Below, in pieces: positions 1 through 7,566 of a DNA stretch of 64,000 nucleotides. The number at the start of each line of letters is the position of its first letter. Within the stretch, counting starts at the first letter, position 1. The DNA is from JAUMBM01 sp964441755 (GTDB lineage: Bacteria; Bacteroidota; Bacteroidia; Chitinophagales; Saprospiraceae). The notes beneath the pieces are model-generated. The model saw nothing but the letters and a program-made list of their open reading frames with translations, was not told the DNA's origin and made no database searches. The DNA is taken from NCBI GenBank assembly GCA_964441755.1, contig CAYTVG010000002.1:1-64000 (forward strand), written 5' to 3'. The translations under genes were made by a program, and so were the position numbers.

Positions 1-25
1 AACGAACAATAGTCTGAACAAATGG

Positions 26-60
26 GAAGGCCCCGGATATCCCGGGGCCTTCTCTGTTTT
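26..60 (+). terminator. Intrinsic terminator of an upstream gene
   Basis: Two 11-base GC-rich arms (26-36 and 42-52) pair around a 5-base loop and are followed by a T-rich run (tctctgtttt). It probably ends a plus-strand gene that lies left of the window. Confidence 0.7.
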
Positions 61-147
61 ATAAGCTGAACTCTTTCTCACATAAAACTGTTTGAAACGA
101 GTAATCGCTTGCGTTATGACTTTGCGATTAAGTTTATCAGACTTGGT

Positions 148-155
148 TATCTTTG
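148..155 (+). promoter_or_regulatory. ruvX -7 promoter element (TATCTTTG)
   Basis: An exact match to the Bacteroidota -7 consensus TAnnTTTG. Only five bases separate it from the GTG start of ruvX at 161, so the transcript would begin at or almost at the start codon. A TTTG at 121-124 is a possible -33 element, although its spacing of 23 is a little long. Confidence 0.55.
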
Positions 156-160
156 CGCTT

Positions 161-586
161 GTGGCAAGAATACTGGCAATCGATTATGGGAGAAAACGGA
201 CAGGAATAGCCGTTACTGATCCAATGCAAATAATTGCAAACGGGCTGGCGACAGTACCAACTGCAGAAGTATTCAGCTTTATTGATCGTTATCTGAAGGA
301 AGAAGAGGTAGAGCGTTTTGTCGTGGGAGAGCCTCTGTATCCGGATGGCAATCCTGCTCAGCTCGCGGGAGAAGTGAAGCGCTTCGTTCAGCAGCTGGAA
401 AAGAGGTATGGGGCTATACCTGTGAGCATGCAGGATGAGCGATTTACCTCTGAGGATGCCAAGGAGGCTATCTTGCAGAGTGGAGCCCGGCAAAAAAAGC
501 GCAGAGACAAATCACTGGTTGATAAGGTAGCTGCAACTATTATTCTGCAACAATATCTTGAAGAGCACAAGTATAACAAGCTATGA
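161..586 (+). CDS. ruvX: Putative Holliday junction resolvase / pre-16S rRNA nuclease YqgF (RuvX)
   Basis: This is a 141-residue YqgF-family nuclease with an RNase H fold, implicated in 5' maturation of 16S rRNA and possibly in junction resolution. The family N-terminal motif (IDYGRKR) follows directly after the start, and the acidic DERFTS and DKVAA motifs lie in the middle and C-terminal parts. An upstream in-frame ATG at 92 would add 23 residues not seen in the family. The GTG at 161 gives the usual length and N-terminus, so it is preferred. The stop overlaps the def start by 4 bases (ATGA), which indicates translational coupling. A TAnnTTTG element lies immediately upstream. Confidence 0.9.
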   Translation: MARILAIDYGRKRTGIAVTDPMQIIANGLATVPTAEVFSFIDRYLKEEEVERFVVGEPLYPDGNPAQLAGEVKRFVQQLEKRYGAIPVSMQDERFTSEDAKEAILQSGARQKKRRDKSLVDKVAATIILQQYLEEHKYNKL

Positions 587-1140
587 AATTACCGATATAC
601 GCTTATGGACAGCCGGTCTTAAAACAAAAGGCCAACTCAATAGCAGCGGATTATCCTAATCTTCCCACTTTAATAGACAATATGTGGGAAACGATGTATG
701 AAGCACAGGGGGTTGGTCTGGCAGCTCCACAGATTGGCCTGCCAATTCGCCTCTTTGTAGTTGATACGACCCAAATGATGAAAAAAGGAGAAGAAGATAA
801 GGGTATAAAGCAGGTGTTCATAAATGCTGAAATAATCGAAGAATCGGGAGCACTTTGGTCCTACGAAGAGGGTTGTCTGAGTATCCCCGATATCAGAGGG
901 GAAGTTGAAAGAAAGGAAACAGTGCATCTTCGCTGGCAGGATGAATCTTTCGGGCAGCATCAGGCAGTATTTTCAGGGATTCATGCCAGAGTGATTCAGC
1001 ATGAATATGATCATATAGAGGGAAAACTGTTTATTGAGTATTTGAAGCCTGTAAAGAAGCGATTGATCCAAAGGAGACTGGAAAATATTCGAAAAGGGAA
1101 TGTAGCAGCTGATTACAGGATGAAATTTGCCGTGAGATAA
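583..1140 (+). CDS. def: Peptide deformylase
   Basis: A 185-residue metalloenzyme that removes the formyl group from the N-terminal methionine of nascent proteins in the cytoplasm. All three family motifs are present: GVGLAAPQIG (residues 43-52), EEGCLSIP (95-102, metal ligand Cys98) and HEYDH (140-144, two His ligands and the catalytic Glu). The length is normal for the phylum. It is translationally coupled to ruvX through a 4-base overlap, so the two form one operon. No strong terminator is visible before the convergent RNase H gene. Confidence 0.96.
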   Translation: MKLPIYAYGQPVLKQKANSIAADYPNLPTLIDNMWETMYEAQGVGLAAPQIGLPIRLFVVDTTQMMKKGEEDKGIKQVFINAEIIEESGALWSYEEGCLSIPDIRGEVERKETVHLRWQDESFGQHQAVFSGIHARVIQHEYDHIEGKLFIEYLKPVKKRLIQRRLENIRKGNVAADYRMKFAVR

Positions 1141-1174
1141 CTTCTGACGGAGCTTGGCAAGGGGTGAATCAGCA

Positions 1175-1798
1175 TCACTTTCTGCCGAAGTCAGCGGGAA
1201 TTTCTCCCCAGTATTCCGTCTCCCATTTTAAAATAGGATTTTCATAATGGTTATTGGCAAGCCAGTCCTCGGCTCTGTCAATAAGTTCGAATAGTTCTTC
1301 AGTGGCAAAGTCGCGGCTGAGGGTTGTTTTAGCTTTCTTTTGGCGAACCCACTTGATAGCAGTTGCCGAATCAGAGTAGATGGGATAATCCCGCAAACCC
1401 TGTTTGGCAAGCAGCGCAAGTCCGTGAACAATCGCAAGGAACTCACCGATATTATTGGTGCCCAGAGGGAATTTTTTGTGAAATACGCGTTCTTTATCGC
1501 GTGTACGTACTCCCTGGTATTCCATAGGACCCGGATTGCCGCTGCAGGCAGCATCGACAGACAGACTATTGGGATTAAAAGTCGTACGTGCGTAAGCGCT
1601 GGCAGTAGATTTAGACTGTTGGGCAGTGCGGGAAAAATGCTTACCGGCTTCGCTGCTAAATGCAGTTACGGCTTCCTGTCTGCTTGAAAATTTCTTGTAT
1701 TGTGCATCAGGAAACCCCTGAACCTGCTTCTGTGCTTCATTCCAGCTGCTGTAGATCCCTGGTTTTTTGCCTTTCCAGACTACGTAAAAATTGGCCAT
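1175..1798 (-). CDS. Ribonuclease H with N-terminal viroplasmin domain
   Basis: A 207-residue protein. Residues 1-45 form a viroplasmin-like RNA:DNA-hybrid-binding domain (YVVWKGKKPGIY then a conserved pattern ending KKFSS), as in eukaryotic and some bacterial RNase HI. After a Ser/Ala-rich linker, residues 78-207 form the RNase HI catalytic domain, which cleaves RNA in RNA:DNA hybrids. The acidic catalytic residues are visible as D82 (VDAAC), E119 (IGEFLAI) and D143 (YSDSA), with a probable fourth Asp near the C-terminus (PADFG). It is transcribed divergently from tatD. The gene name rnhA would be reasonable but the paralog class is uncertain. Confidence 0.9.
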   Translation of the reverse strand: MANFYVVWKGKKPGIYSSWNEAQKQVQGFPDAQYKKFSSRQEAVTAFSSEAGKHFSRTAQQSKSTASAYARTTFNPNSLSVDAACSGNPGPMEYQGVRTRDKERVFHKKFPLGTNNIGEFLAIVHGLALLAKQGLRDYPIYSDSATAIKWVRQKKAKTTLSRDFATEELFELIDRAEDWLANNHYENPILKWETEYWGEIPADFGRK

Positions 1799-1948
1799 AG
1801 ATAAAGCTTGAGATGGCTTCGGATTACTTTTTGCAGTTAATAGGTTGCTGGCTTTAGCAGGATTATTTTGGGGCGGTCAGGTGGCAGGGCTGGTAGCGCG
1901 CTGAAGATCACCAACAAAATTGGACATCCTGTCCCTTCGCCTTATTGT

Positions 1949-1956
1949 TATATTTG
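1949..1956 (+). promoter_or_regulatory. tatD -7 promoter element (TATATTTG)
   Basis: An exact TAnnTTTG match, 34 bases upstream of the chosen tatD ATG at 1991. It supports that start over longer in-frame extensions, because a start at 1868 would lie upstream of the promoter. Confidence 0.5.
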
Positions 1957-1990
1957 CATCCACATTTACGAGGCGAAAATAATAATAAGC

Positions 1991-2779
1991 ATGCACAAGG
2001 AAGTAGTATTTATTGACACGCATACACATTTATACAGTCATGCCTTTGACAGTGACCGGGAAGAAATGATACGGCGTGCGCTTGACAGTGGCGTAAAATA
2101 CCTGTTACTCCCGAATGTTGATGCGGCCTCCATAGCTTCCATGATAGAACTAGAGGAATCATGGCCCGGCAATTGTTTCGCAATGATGGGGTTGCATCCC
2201 TGTTCTGTAGGAGAGGATAATAAGGAAGCATTAAAATCGGTAAATGAATGGCTGCATAAACGCAAGTTTATAGCAGTCGGAGAGATTGGGATTGACTTGT
2301 ACTGGGAAAAAAAGTGGTTGTCTCAGCAAATAGAAGCCTTTGAAGTGCAGTGCCAATGGGCCGCTGAATACGAGCTTCCGGTAGTAATACATGCGCGAGA
2401 CTCCATAGATATATTGATTGACTTGGTGGCTAAGCAATCCCCGACCTCCCGAAAGGGGGTGTTTCATTGCTTCACGGGCACAGAAGAACAAGCAGCAAAA
2501 ATTGTGGAACTTGGGTATTATTTGGGGATAGGGGGGGTAGTTACCTACAAATCAAGTGATTTAAGGCAGGTATTGAAATCAGTACCTGTAGACCGTATCC
2601 TGCTGGAAACAGATTCACCCTATCTGGCCCCTGTACCTTACCGCGGAAAGCGAAACGAGAGTGCCTACCTAATAAACATTGCCAGGCAGGTGGCGGACGT
2701 ATATGGTGTAAATTTAGATGAAATAGCCAGTCTTACAACCCGAAATGCTGTGGAGCTGTTTAAGCTCCCCGTAGACTAA
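1991..2779 (+). CDS. tatD: TatD family metal-dependent DNase
   Basis: A 262-residue amidohydrolase-fold TatD nuclease, a cytoplasmic 3'-5' exonuclease linked to DNA repair and quality control. The metal ligands are easy to place: DTHTH (His11, His13), GEIGID (Glu98), HARDS (His134), HCFTG (His159) and ETDSPYLAP near the C-terminus. The reading frame is open upstream to 1868, but those residues are not family-like and precede the promoter element, so the ATG at 1991 is chosen. It is monocistronic, with a tRNA gene downstream. Confidence 0.93.
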   Translation: MHKEVVFIDTHTHLYSHAFDSDREEMIRRALDSGVKYLLLPNVDAASIASMIELEESWPGNCFAMMGLHPCSVGEDNKEALKSVNEWLHKRKFIAVGEIGIDLYWEKKWLSQQIEAFEVQCQWAAEYELPVVIHARDSIDILIDLVAKQSPTSRKGVFHCFTGTEEQAAKIVELGYYLGIGGVVTYKSSDLRQVLKSVPVDRILLETDSPYLAPVPYRGKRNESAYLINIARQVADVYGVNLDEIASLTTRNAVELFKLPVD

Positions 2780-2980
2780 TGTCTTCGATGCGTTTTAATT
2801 AGTTGACTTTTAGTTAATTGCTGGATTATTGACAACTAATAAGGTCTTGTGCCAAAAAAAATTTTGATTTATTATTTCTTTTTGCAAATTTTGTGGCGCT
2901 GCAGGAGAGTAGCAATGGTAAAAAACAGTGGATGTTGACCGTAAAATCAATAAAACGAAAACTACGGCCGGCATATTCAG

Positions 2981-3068
2981 GGAGAGGTGGCCGAGCGGTC
3001 GAAGGCGCACGCCTGGAAAGTGTGTATACTCCAAAAGGGTATCATGGGTTCGAATCCCATCCTCTCCG
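2981..3068 (+). tRNA. tRNA-Ser (anticodon GGA)
   Basis: An 88-nt class II tRNA. The acceptor arm GGAGAGG pairs with CCTCTCC (3061-3067), followed by discriminator G. The anticodon loop CTGGAAA gives anticodon GGA (Ser, UCC/UCU). A long variable arm typical of tRNA-Ser is present, and the T arm has the GGTTCGAATCC pattern. The 3' CCA is not encoded in full. Confidence 0.96.
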
Positions 3069-3117
3069 CCTGTACAAAAAGAATGTAACATTAACCATTT
3101 TGTAAACTTCGTTGGCT

Positions 3118-3948
3118 ATGCGACAACTATTTGCATTCCTGCTGGTCATTGGGCTGGCGGTTTCTTCAACTCTCAGCCTTAAGGCTCAGGACCAGACGGC
3201 TCCGGCTCCGGAAGCTCAGGAAGTAATGGATACCACTGCTCCCGTAGAGGAGCCCGAGGCTGCCCCGGCTCCAACAACGGAGATTGCTCCAGTATCGGAG
3301 GAAGAGGCTGTTTCTGGATATCAGTTGCTGAAGAAATATTTTATTGATGGTGACTGGCGATTCATGAGTCTCGTATTGGTTACGCTTATTTTGGGTCTTG
3401 CTTTCTGTATTGAGCGCATCATCACCCTTAACATTGCTACTACCAACACAGATAAGCTTCTTTCAAACATCAACGATCGTCTTGCCAATAAGGATATGGC
3501 AGGTGCTATGGAAGTATGTAAGTCAACGCCTGGCCCCACGGCTAGTGTACTCTTCGAAGGTTTGAAAAGTGCAAATGGTGGCCCTGAGGCTGTTGAAAAA
3601 TCAATCGTGGCTTATGGCAGCGTACAGATGGGCCTGCTTGAGCGTGGTTTGGTTTGGATTGCGCTTTTCATCGCACTCGCACCGATGTTGGGATTCATGG
3701 GTACGGTAATTGGTATGGTTCAGGCTTTTGACCGTATCGAAGCAGTTGGTGACCTTTCTCCTTCGGTTGTTGCCGGTGGTATCAAGGTGGCACTTCTTAC
3801 GACGGTATTTGGTCTTGTTGTTGCCATTATCCTTCAGATTTTCTACAACTACATTGTGAGCAAGATCGACGGTATTGTCAATAAGATGGAAGATGCTTCT
3901 ATCGCTTTGGTCGATATCATGGAAGACAACAAAGTATTCAATAAATAA
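3118..3948 (+). CDS. exbB: ExbB/TolQ/MotA-family proton channel subunit
   Basis: A 276-residue inner-membrane protein of the ExbB/TolQ family, which uses the proton motive force to drive TonB- or Tol-type envelope work. Residues 1-24 form a signal peptide ending LSLKAQ. A Pro/Ala/Glu-rich periplasmic stretch follows (about 25-65), then three membrane spans near 77-103, 179-206 and 220-250. The last two have the conserved MotA/TolQ pattern (LGFMGTVIGMVQAF and a Gly-rich VAGGIKVALLTT). The ATG at 3118 is preferred over the in-frame TTG two codons upstream. It is first in a four-gene operon with an unknown membrane protein and two ExbD-type subunits. Confidence 0.9.
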   Translation: MRQLFAFLLVIGLAVSSTLSLKAQDQTAPAPEAQEVMDTTAPVEEPEAAPAPTTEIAPVSEEEAVSGYQLLKKYFIDGDWRFMSLVLVTLILGLAFCIERIITLNIATTNTDKLLSNINDRLANKDMAGAMEVCKSTPGPTASVLFEGLKSANGGPEAVEKSIVAYGSVQMGLLERGLVWIALFIALAPMLGFMGTVIGMVQAFDRIEAVGDLSPSVVAGGIKVALLTTVFGLVVAIILQIFYNYIVSKIDGIVNKMEDASIALVDIMEDNKVFNK

Positions 3949-3965
3949 GCTAAATCATTCTGACC

Positions 3966-4460
3966 ATGTATCAATTTCTGACGAAAAACGGTCAGGTGCT
4001 GGCTTTTGGCATGGGCGTTGTGCTAATTGTCATCTTTCTGGCAATATCCGTATCTGGTGCAGGAAATTACAATTTCGATACCATCACGGATGCTGAGATG
4101 CGGGATGTCTCCATTTTTGACTTCGGTATTTGGGCTTCTATAATCCTTACAGTAGGTGCTGCATTGGCGCTGGTTCTGTTCGGGGTATACCATGTGGTAA
4201 CTGATTTAAAGGGATCTGGTAAAGGATTGCTGGGACTGTTAGGCCTGGTGGTAGTTTATGTTATTGCATATGTACTTGCTCCGGGTGAGGCAGATTCTGC
4301 CCAACTCCAGGGCGCTATCGACAAGTTTGCAGAATCAGGCAATGGTGTAATCACGGCCGGAAATCTGAAATTTATCGGTGGAAGCATTACAACTTCTCTT
4401 ATCTTGGTAGGCGTTGCTGTTCTTGCTATGGTATCTAGTGTTGTTAACATATTCAAATAA
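3966..4460 (+). CDS. Small multi-span membrane protein embedded in the ExbB-ExbD operon
   Basis: A 164-residue protein with no family I can name. Hydrophobic segments lie near residues 13-31, 53-76, 86-106 and 140-162, so it probably has four membrane spans. The polar loop between spans 1 and 2 and the one before span 4 probably lie on the same side of the membrane. It starts 17 bases after exbB and ends 11 bases before the first exbD, so it is almost certainly co-expressed with them. Its place suggests an accessory component of this proton-channel complex. That role is inferred from context only. Confidence 0.8.
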   Translation: MYQFLTKNGQVLAFGMGVVLIVIFLAISVSGAGNYNFDTITDAEMRDVSIFDFGIWASIILTVGAALALVLFGVYHVVTDLKGSGKGLLGLLGLVVVYVIAYVLAPGEADSAQLQGAIDKFAESGNGVITAGNLKFIGGSITTSLILVGVAVLAMVSSVVNIFK

Positions 4461-4471
4461 TTACGCTTCCT

Positions 4472-5023
4472 ATGGCTAGAAGTAAATCTAACAGGGTAAG
4501 TACAGAAATTAATGCGGGCTCAATGGCCGACATTGCCTTTCTGCTGCTCATCTTCTTCCTGGTAACAACGACGATCGCAGAGGACAGGGGTATCCTAGTC
4601 AAGCTGCCACCATGGTCTGATGAAGCGCCGGAGACCCAGAAATTGAAAACGCGAAATGTGTACTCAGTTCTGGTGAATGCGCAGAATCAGCTCCTCGTCA
4701 GGGGAACTCCAATGGATATTGACCAGCTTCGCCAAAATACAAAGGATTTCATCGCCAATCCAAATGGAAGGGAAGATTACGCAGAGAGGCCTTCTCGTGC
4801 AATTATTTCTCTCAAAAATGACAGAGGTACTAACTACAAGACTTACCTCGAGGTCTATAATGAGTTGAAAGCTGCTTATAGCGAACTTTGGAACGAGCTC
4901 TCTCTCCGGAAATTTGGTGTTCCATACAGCGAAGATATGCCGCTGGCTCAGCGTAAAGCAATCAAGGATGAAATTCCTTTTGTGATTTCTGAAGCTGAAC
5001 CAACCAATTTTGGGGAAGAATAG
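4472..5023 (+). CDS. exbD: ExbD/TolR-family biopolymer transport protein (first copy)
   Basis: A 183-residue ExbD/TolR-type subunit. The N-terminus is basic, followed by the signature MADIAFLLLIFFLVTTT, a single span containing the Asp that takes part in proton transfer. The rest is a periplasmic domain, including a segment (about 55-85) with the usual NAQNQLLVRG-like beta pattern. It has an insertion of roughly 40 residues compared with short ExbD proteins. It lies 11 bases after the small membrane protein gene and 101 bases before the second exbD. Confidence 0.9.
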   Translation: MARSKSNRVSTEINAGSMADIAFLLLIFFLVTTTIAEDRGILVKLPPWSDEAPETQKLKTRNVYSVLVNAQNQLLVRGTPMDIDQLRQNTKDFIANPNGREDYAERPSRAIISLKNDRGTNYKTYLEVYNELKAAYSELWNELSLRKFGVPYSEDMPLAQRKAIKDEIPFVISEAEPTNFGEE

Positions 5024-5124
5024 TAACCGTATGTCCAGATCTGCTGGATTTTTTATCGGTCGGTAAGTTCGTAGCGTGATTATGAGCAAAGCCGTCGGTA
5101 GTCATCATTTCTAATTTGAAGTGT

Positions 5125-5592
5125 ATGAGTAAGTTTAATAAAAAGAGAGGAAAGACAGCACCGGGGATATCAACTGCGTCATTGCCTGACATCGTGTTCA
5201 TGTTGTTGTTCTTCTTTATGGTTGTAACAGTTCTCAGGGACTCTGAGTTGAAGGTAAAGGTAGTCACGCCTTTCGCAACCGAACTTACCAAATTGGAAGA
5301 AAAATCTTTGGTAAACTACGTTTACGTGGGTAGGCCGGTCGAAAAATATCAGGCAACCTACGGGACTAAACCAAGAATCCAATTGGGGGATCGGTTCTCG
5401 GAAATCCGGGATATTCCTCTGTTCCTCGAGCAGCACAAGGTTAAGGTTCCGGAGGCAAAGAGAGCCCGGATCACGACTTCCTTGCGCATCGACGGTTCGG
5501 TTACCATGGGAATTGTTCAGGATGTAAAGACACAGCTGCGTAAGTCAGGGCAGTTGAAACTGAATTATTCTGCTAAGAAACGTGCTGAATAA
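5125..5592 (+). CDS. exbD: ExbD/TolR-family biopolymer transport protein (second copy)
   Basis: A 155-residue ExbD/TolR-type subunit with the diagnostic LPDIVFMLLFFFMVVTV span near residues 18-34, preceded by a basic N-terminus, and a periplasmic domain ending in a Lys-rich tail. The ATG at 5125 is preferred to an in-frame TTG at 5116. It is the last gene of the operon, and a strong terminator follows. Two different ExbD-type subunits behind one ExbB is a common Bacteroidota arrangement. No tonB gene is present in the operon. Confidence 0.9.
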   Translation: MSKFNKKRGKTAPGISTASLPDIVFMLLFFFMVVTVLRDSELKVKVVTPFATELTKLEEKSLVNYVYVGRPVEKYQATYGTKPRIQLGDRFSEIRDIPLFLEQHKVKVPEAKRARITTSLRIDGSVTMGIVQDVKTQLRKSGQLKLNYSAKKRAE

Positions 5593-5635
5593 TTTGGCTG
5601 TCACTTAAATAAGAGGGAGTTTTTATCCTTCAGAA

Positions 5636-5683
5636 GAGAAAGAGGCTTGTGCGTATTTGCGTTCACAGGCCTCTTTCTCTTTT
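5636..5683 (+). terminator. Terminator of the exbB-exbD operon
   Basis: Arms at 5636-5651 and 5664-5679 (16 bases with one mismatch) enclose a 12-base loop, and TTTT follows. It lies between the exb operon and the convergent DUF4293 gene. Confidence 0.8.
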
Positions 5684-5693
5684 GTAAGTTGAT

Positions 5694-6095
5694 CTATCGG
5701 AGGCGATCCATGGATTTTACCAGCTTGTCATCTTTACGGATGAAGTGTATGGCTGCGTAACCCAGCAGCAAAGCGATGACAGGCAGCAGATAGGCAACGG
5801 GCCGTGACGCTTCTGCAATACTTGTAAGACCTGTTGGGCCGGGAATGAATTGAAGACCCAGGATAAGCAAGGAAATTACAATGCCCAGGGTTGAGATTTT
5901 GATTTGCAGGGGACGGTTTTTGAAGAGGAAGATAGCTCCCCAATAGCTGAGTCCGCCAATCGTAGCAGAAAGAATACCTGATAAATGAGCGGATACAATT
6001 CCGCCACCCTCAGTTGGTAGAAATAGCAATCCAAAACAACTCGCGCCTGCGGCCAGTAAAAAAATAGATTGAATACGCTGTATCATAACATTCAT
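5694..6095 (-). CDS. DUF4293 family membrane protein
   Basis: A 133-residue membrane protein matching the Bacteroidota DUF4293 family, recognised by the N-terminal MIQRIQSIFLL pattern. Four hydrophobic spans are visible. The function is unknown. The ATG at 6095 gives three extra residues before the family-typical methionine at 6086, and either start is possible. A perfect TATCTTTG -7 element lies 13 bases upstream on the minus strand. It is divergent from the FAD oxidoreductase. Confidence 0.8.
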   Translation of the reverse strand: MNVMIQRIQSIFLLAAGASCFGLLFLPTEGGGIVSAHLSGILSATIGGLSYWGAIFLFKNRPLQIKISTLGIVISLLILGLQFIPGPTGLTSIAEASRPVAYLLPVIALLLGYAAIHFIRKDDKLVKSMDRLR

Positions 6096-6108
6096 GTTTT
6101 GTCTGTTG

Positions 6109-6116
6109 CAAAGATA
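6109..6116 (-). promoter_or_regulatory. -7 promoter element of the DUF4293 gene (TATCTTTG)
   Basis: An exact TAnnTTTG match read on the minus strand, 13 bases before the ATG at 6095. The leader would be very short, about 5-10 nt. Confidence 0.55.
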
Positions 6117-6139
6117 GTGCAGCTTCGCAAGTTTAACTG

Positions 6140-6147
6140 TATCTTTG
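6140..6147 (+). promoter_or_regulatory. -7 promoter element of the FAD oxidoreductase gene (TATCTTTG)
   Basis: An exact TAnnTTTG match 49 bases before the ATG at 6197. It faces away from the identical minus-strand element at 6109-6116, with only 23 bases between them, so the two promoters must share or compete for upstream contacts. Confidence 0.55.
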
Positions 6148-6196
6148 ATCGTCAGAACCAGCAGCTTTTGGACTGTGGCTAATCGATATTACAATC

Positions 6197-7351
6197 ATGG
6201 CACTTCGCTACGAGCTCAGCCACTGGGAGGCTGATAGTTTTTTCTCAAACATCGATACACTCATAGTCGGCGCGGGCATTGTTGGTCTCTCAGCCGCACT
6301 GCACCTGCGTGCCAAATTCCCCAATCGAAGTATCGTCGTCGTTGACAGAGGTCCGTTGCCGGTGGGTGCCAGTACGCGCAATGCAGGTTTTGCTTGTTTT
6401 GGAAGTATGACGGAATTGCTGGATGATTTGAGTATCCAGCCGGAAGAATCGGTTTGGGCTCTCGTGGCTATGCGCTATCAGGGGCTTGAGAAACTCAAGC
6501 GTATGTTTGGTGAAGCTGCTATTGGCTACCGTAAGAGCGGGGGCTATGAGTGTTTTTCTCCAACGGAGCAAGACACCTACGAAGCGTGTATCAGTCAGCG
6601 TAGGGTGTTCAATGAACGTATGCAGGTTATCACAGGCTTACCGCATACATTTACCTCCGCCGATGATCAGATAGGCAGTCTGGGACTCGGAAACACCAAA
6701 CACCTCTTACTGAATGTTGCAGAAGGAGAGGTGGATACGGGTAAGCTCATGCGAACATTACTTACTGAAGCACGCAGGGCTTCTATTGATGTATGGGGGG
6801 GGCTGGAGGTAAGTGCTTTCGAAGAAGATGCTGCGGGTGTTGTTGTGCAAACCAGCCTTGGGTGGTCGTTCCGTGCCGGCAGCATGCTATTGGCAACCAA
6901 TGCTTTTAGTCGTCAACTGGAACCCGATCTGGCAGTAATTCCTGCCCGCAATCAGGTGATAATAACCACACCTATTGCCAACTTGCGACTCAAAGGATGT
7001 TTTCACTACCACAAGGGGTATGTTTATTTTCGACAGTTGGGCAACCGGGTATTGCTGGGCGGGGCACGCCACCTCGATCTGGCAGGGGAAACTACGGATA
7101 GCTTTGATGCTCACCCTGAGATAAGAACGTTCTTACATCAATTTATGAAGGAAACAATTCTGCCCTATGCAGATGGATGGACCATAGAGCGGGCATGGAG
7201 CGGAATTATCGGCAGGGGAGATACAAAAGTTCCGATTGTGAAAACCATTGGCAATCGTTCTGTAGCAGCTGTCAGACTTGGAGGTATGGGGGTAGCCATT
7301 GGGAGTGCCGTGGGTGCCCAAGCAGCAGATTTGCTGGCAGATTGTTGGTAG
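6197..7351 (+). CDS. FAD-dependent oxidoreductase (glycine/D-amino-acid oxidase family)
   Basis: A 384-residue DAO-type flavoprotein. The Rossmann dinucleotide-binding motif GAGIVG lies at residues 25-30, followed by the acidic end of strand 2 (VVVDRG). A second short motif (STRNAGFACFG) matches the region near the flavin in this family. The C-terminus has the typical GGMGVAIGSAVG segment that closes around the FAD. The substrate is probably an amine or amino acid but cannot be read from the sequence. It appears monocistronic with its own promoter. Confidence 0.85.
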   Translation: MALRYELSHWEADSFFSNIDTLIVGAGIVGLSAALHLRAKFPNRSIVVVDRGPLPVGASTRNAGFACFGSMTELLDDLSIQPEESVWALVAMRYQGLEKLKRMFGEAAIGYRKSGGYECFSPTEQDTYEACISQRRVFNERMQVITGLPHTFTSADDQIGSLGLGNTKHLLLNVAEGEVDTGKLMRTLLTEARRASIDVWGGLEVSAFEEDAAGVVVQTSLGWSFRAGSMLLATNAFSRQLEPDLAVIPARNQVIITTPIANLRLKGCFHYHKGYVYFRQLGNRVLLGGARHLDLAGETTDSFDAHPEIRTFLHQFMKETILPYADGWTIERAWSGIIGRGDTKVPIVKTIGNRSVAAVRLGGMGVAIGSAVGAQAADLLADCW

Positions 7352-7566
7352 TACTGACAGCGTCAGCCAGCACAGCGCCCGTGCGGGATTTTCTGCCGAA
7401 AGCAAAACGAGGTATCTGTGCGCATATTTATGTTTGTGAAGCAACATTCCTGATGCTAAGCGACGGATAAAGATTGAAATTGACTAAAAAGGAGCCGTTT
7501 TGGAGCACCACAAAATCATTTCGAACACGCTCAGGAATGCGTTAGCAGTATAAAGTAATAATTCTT

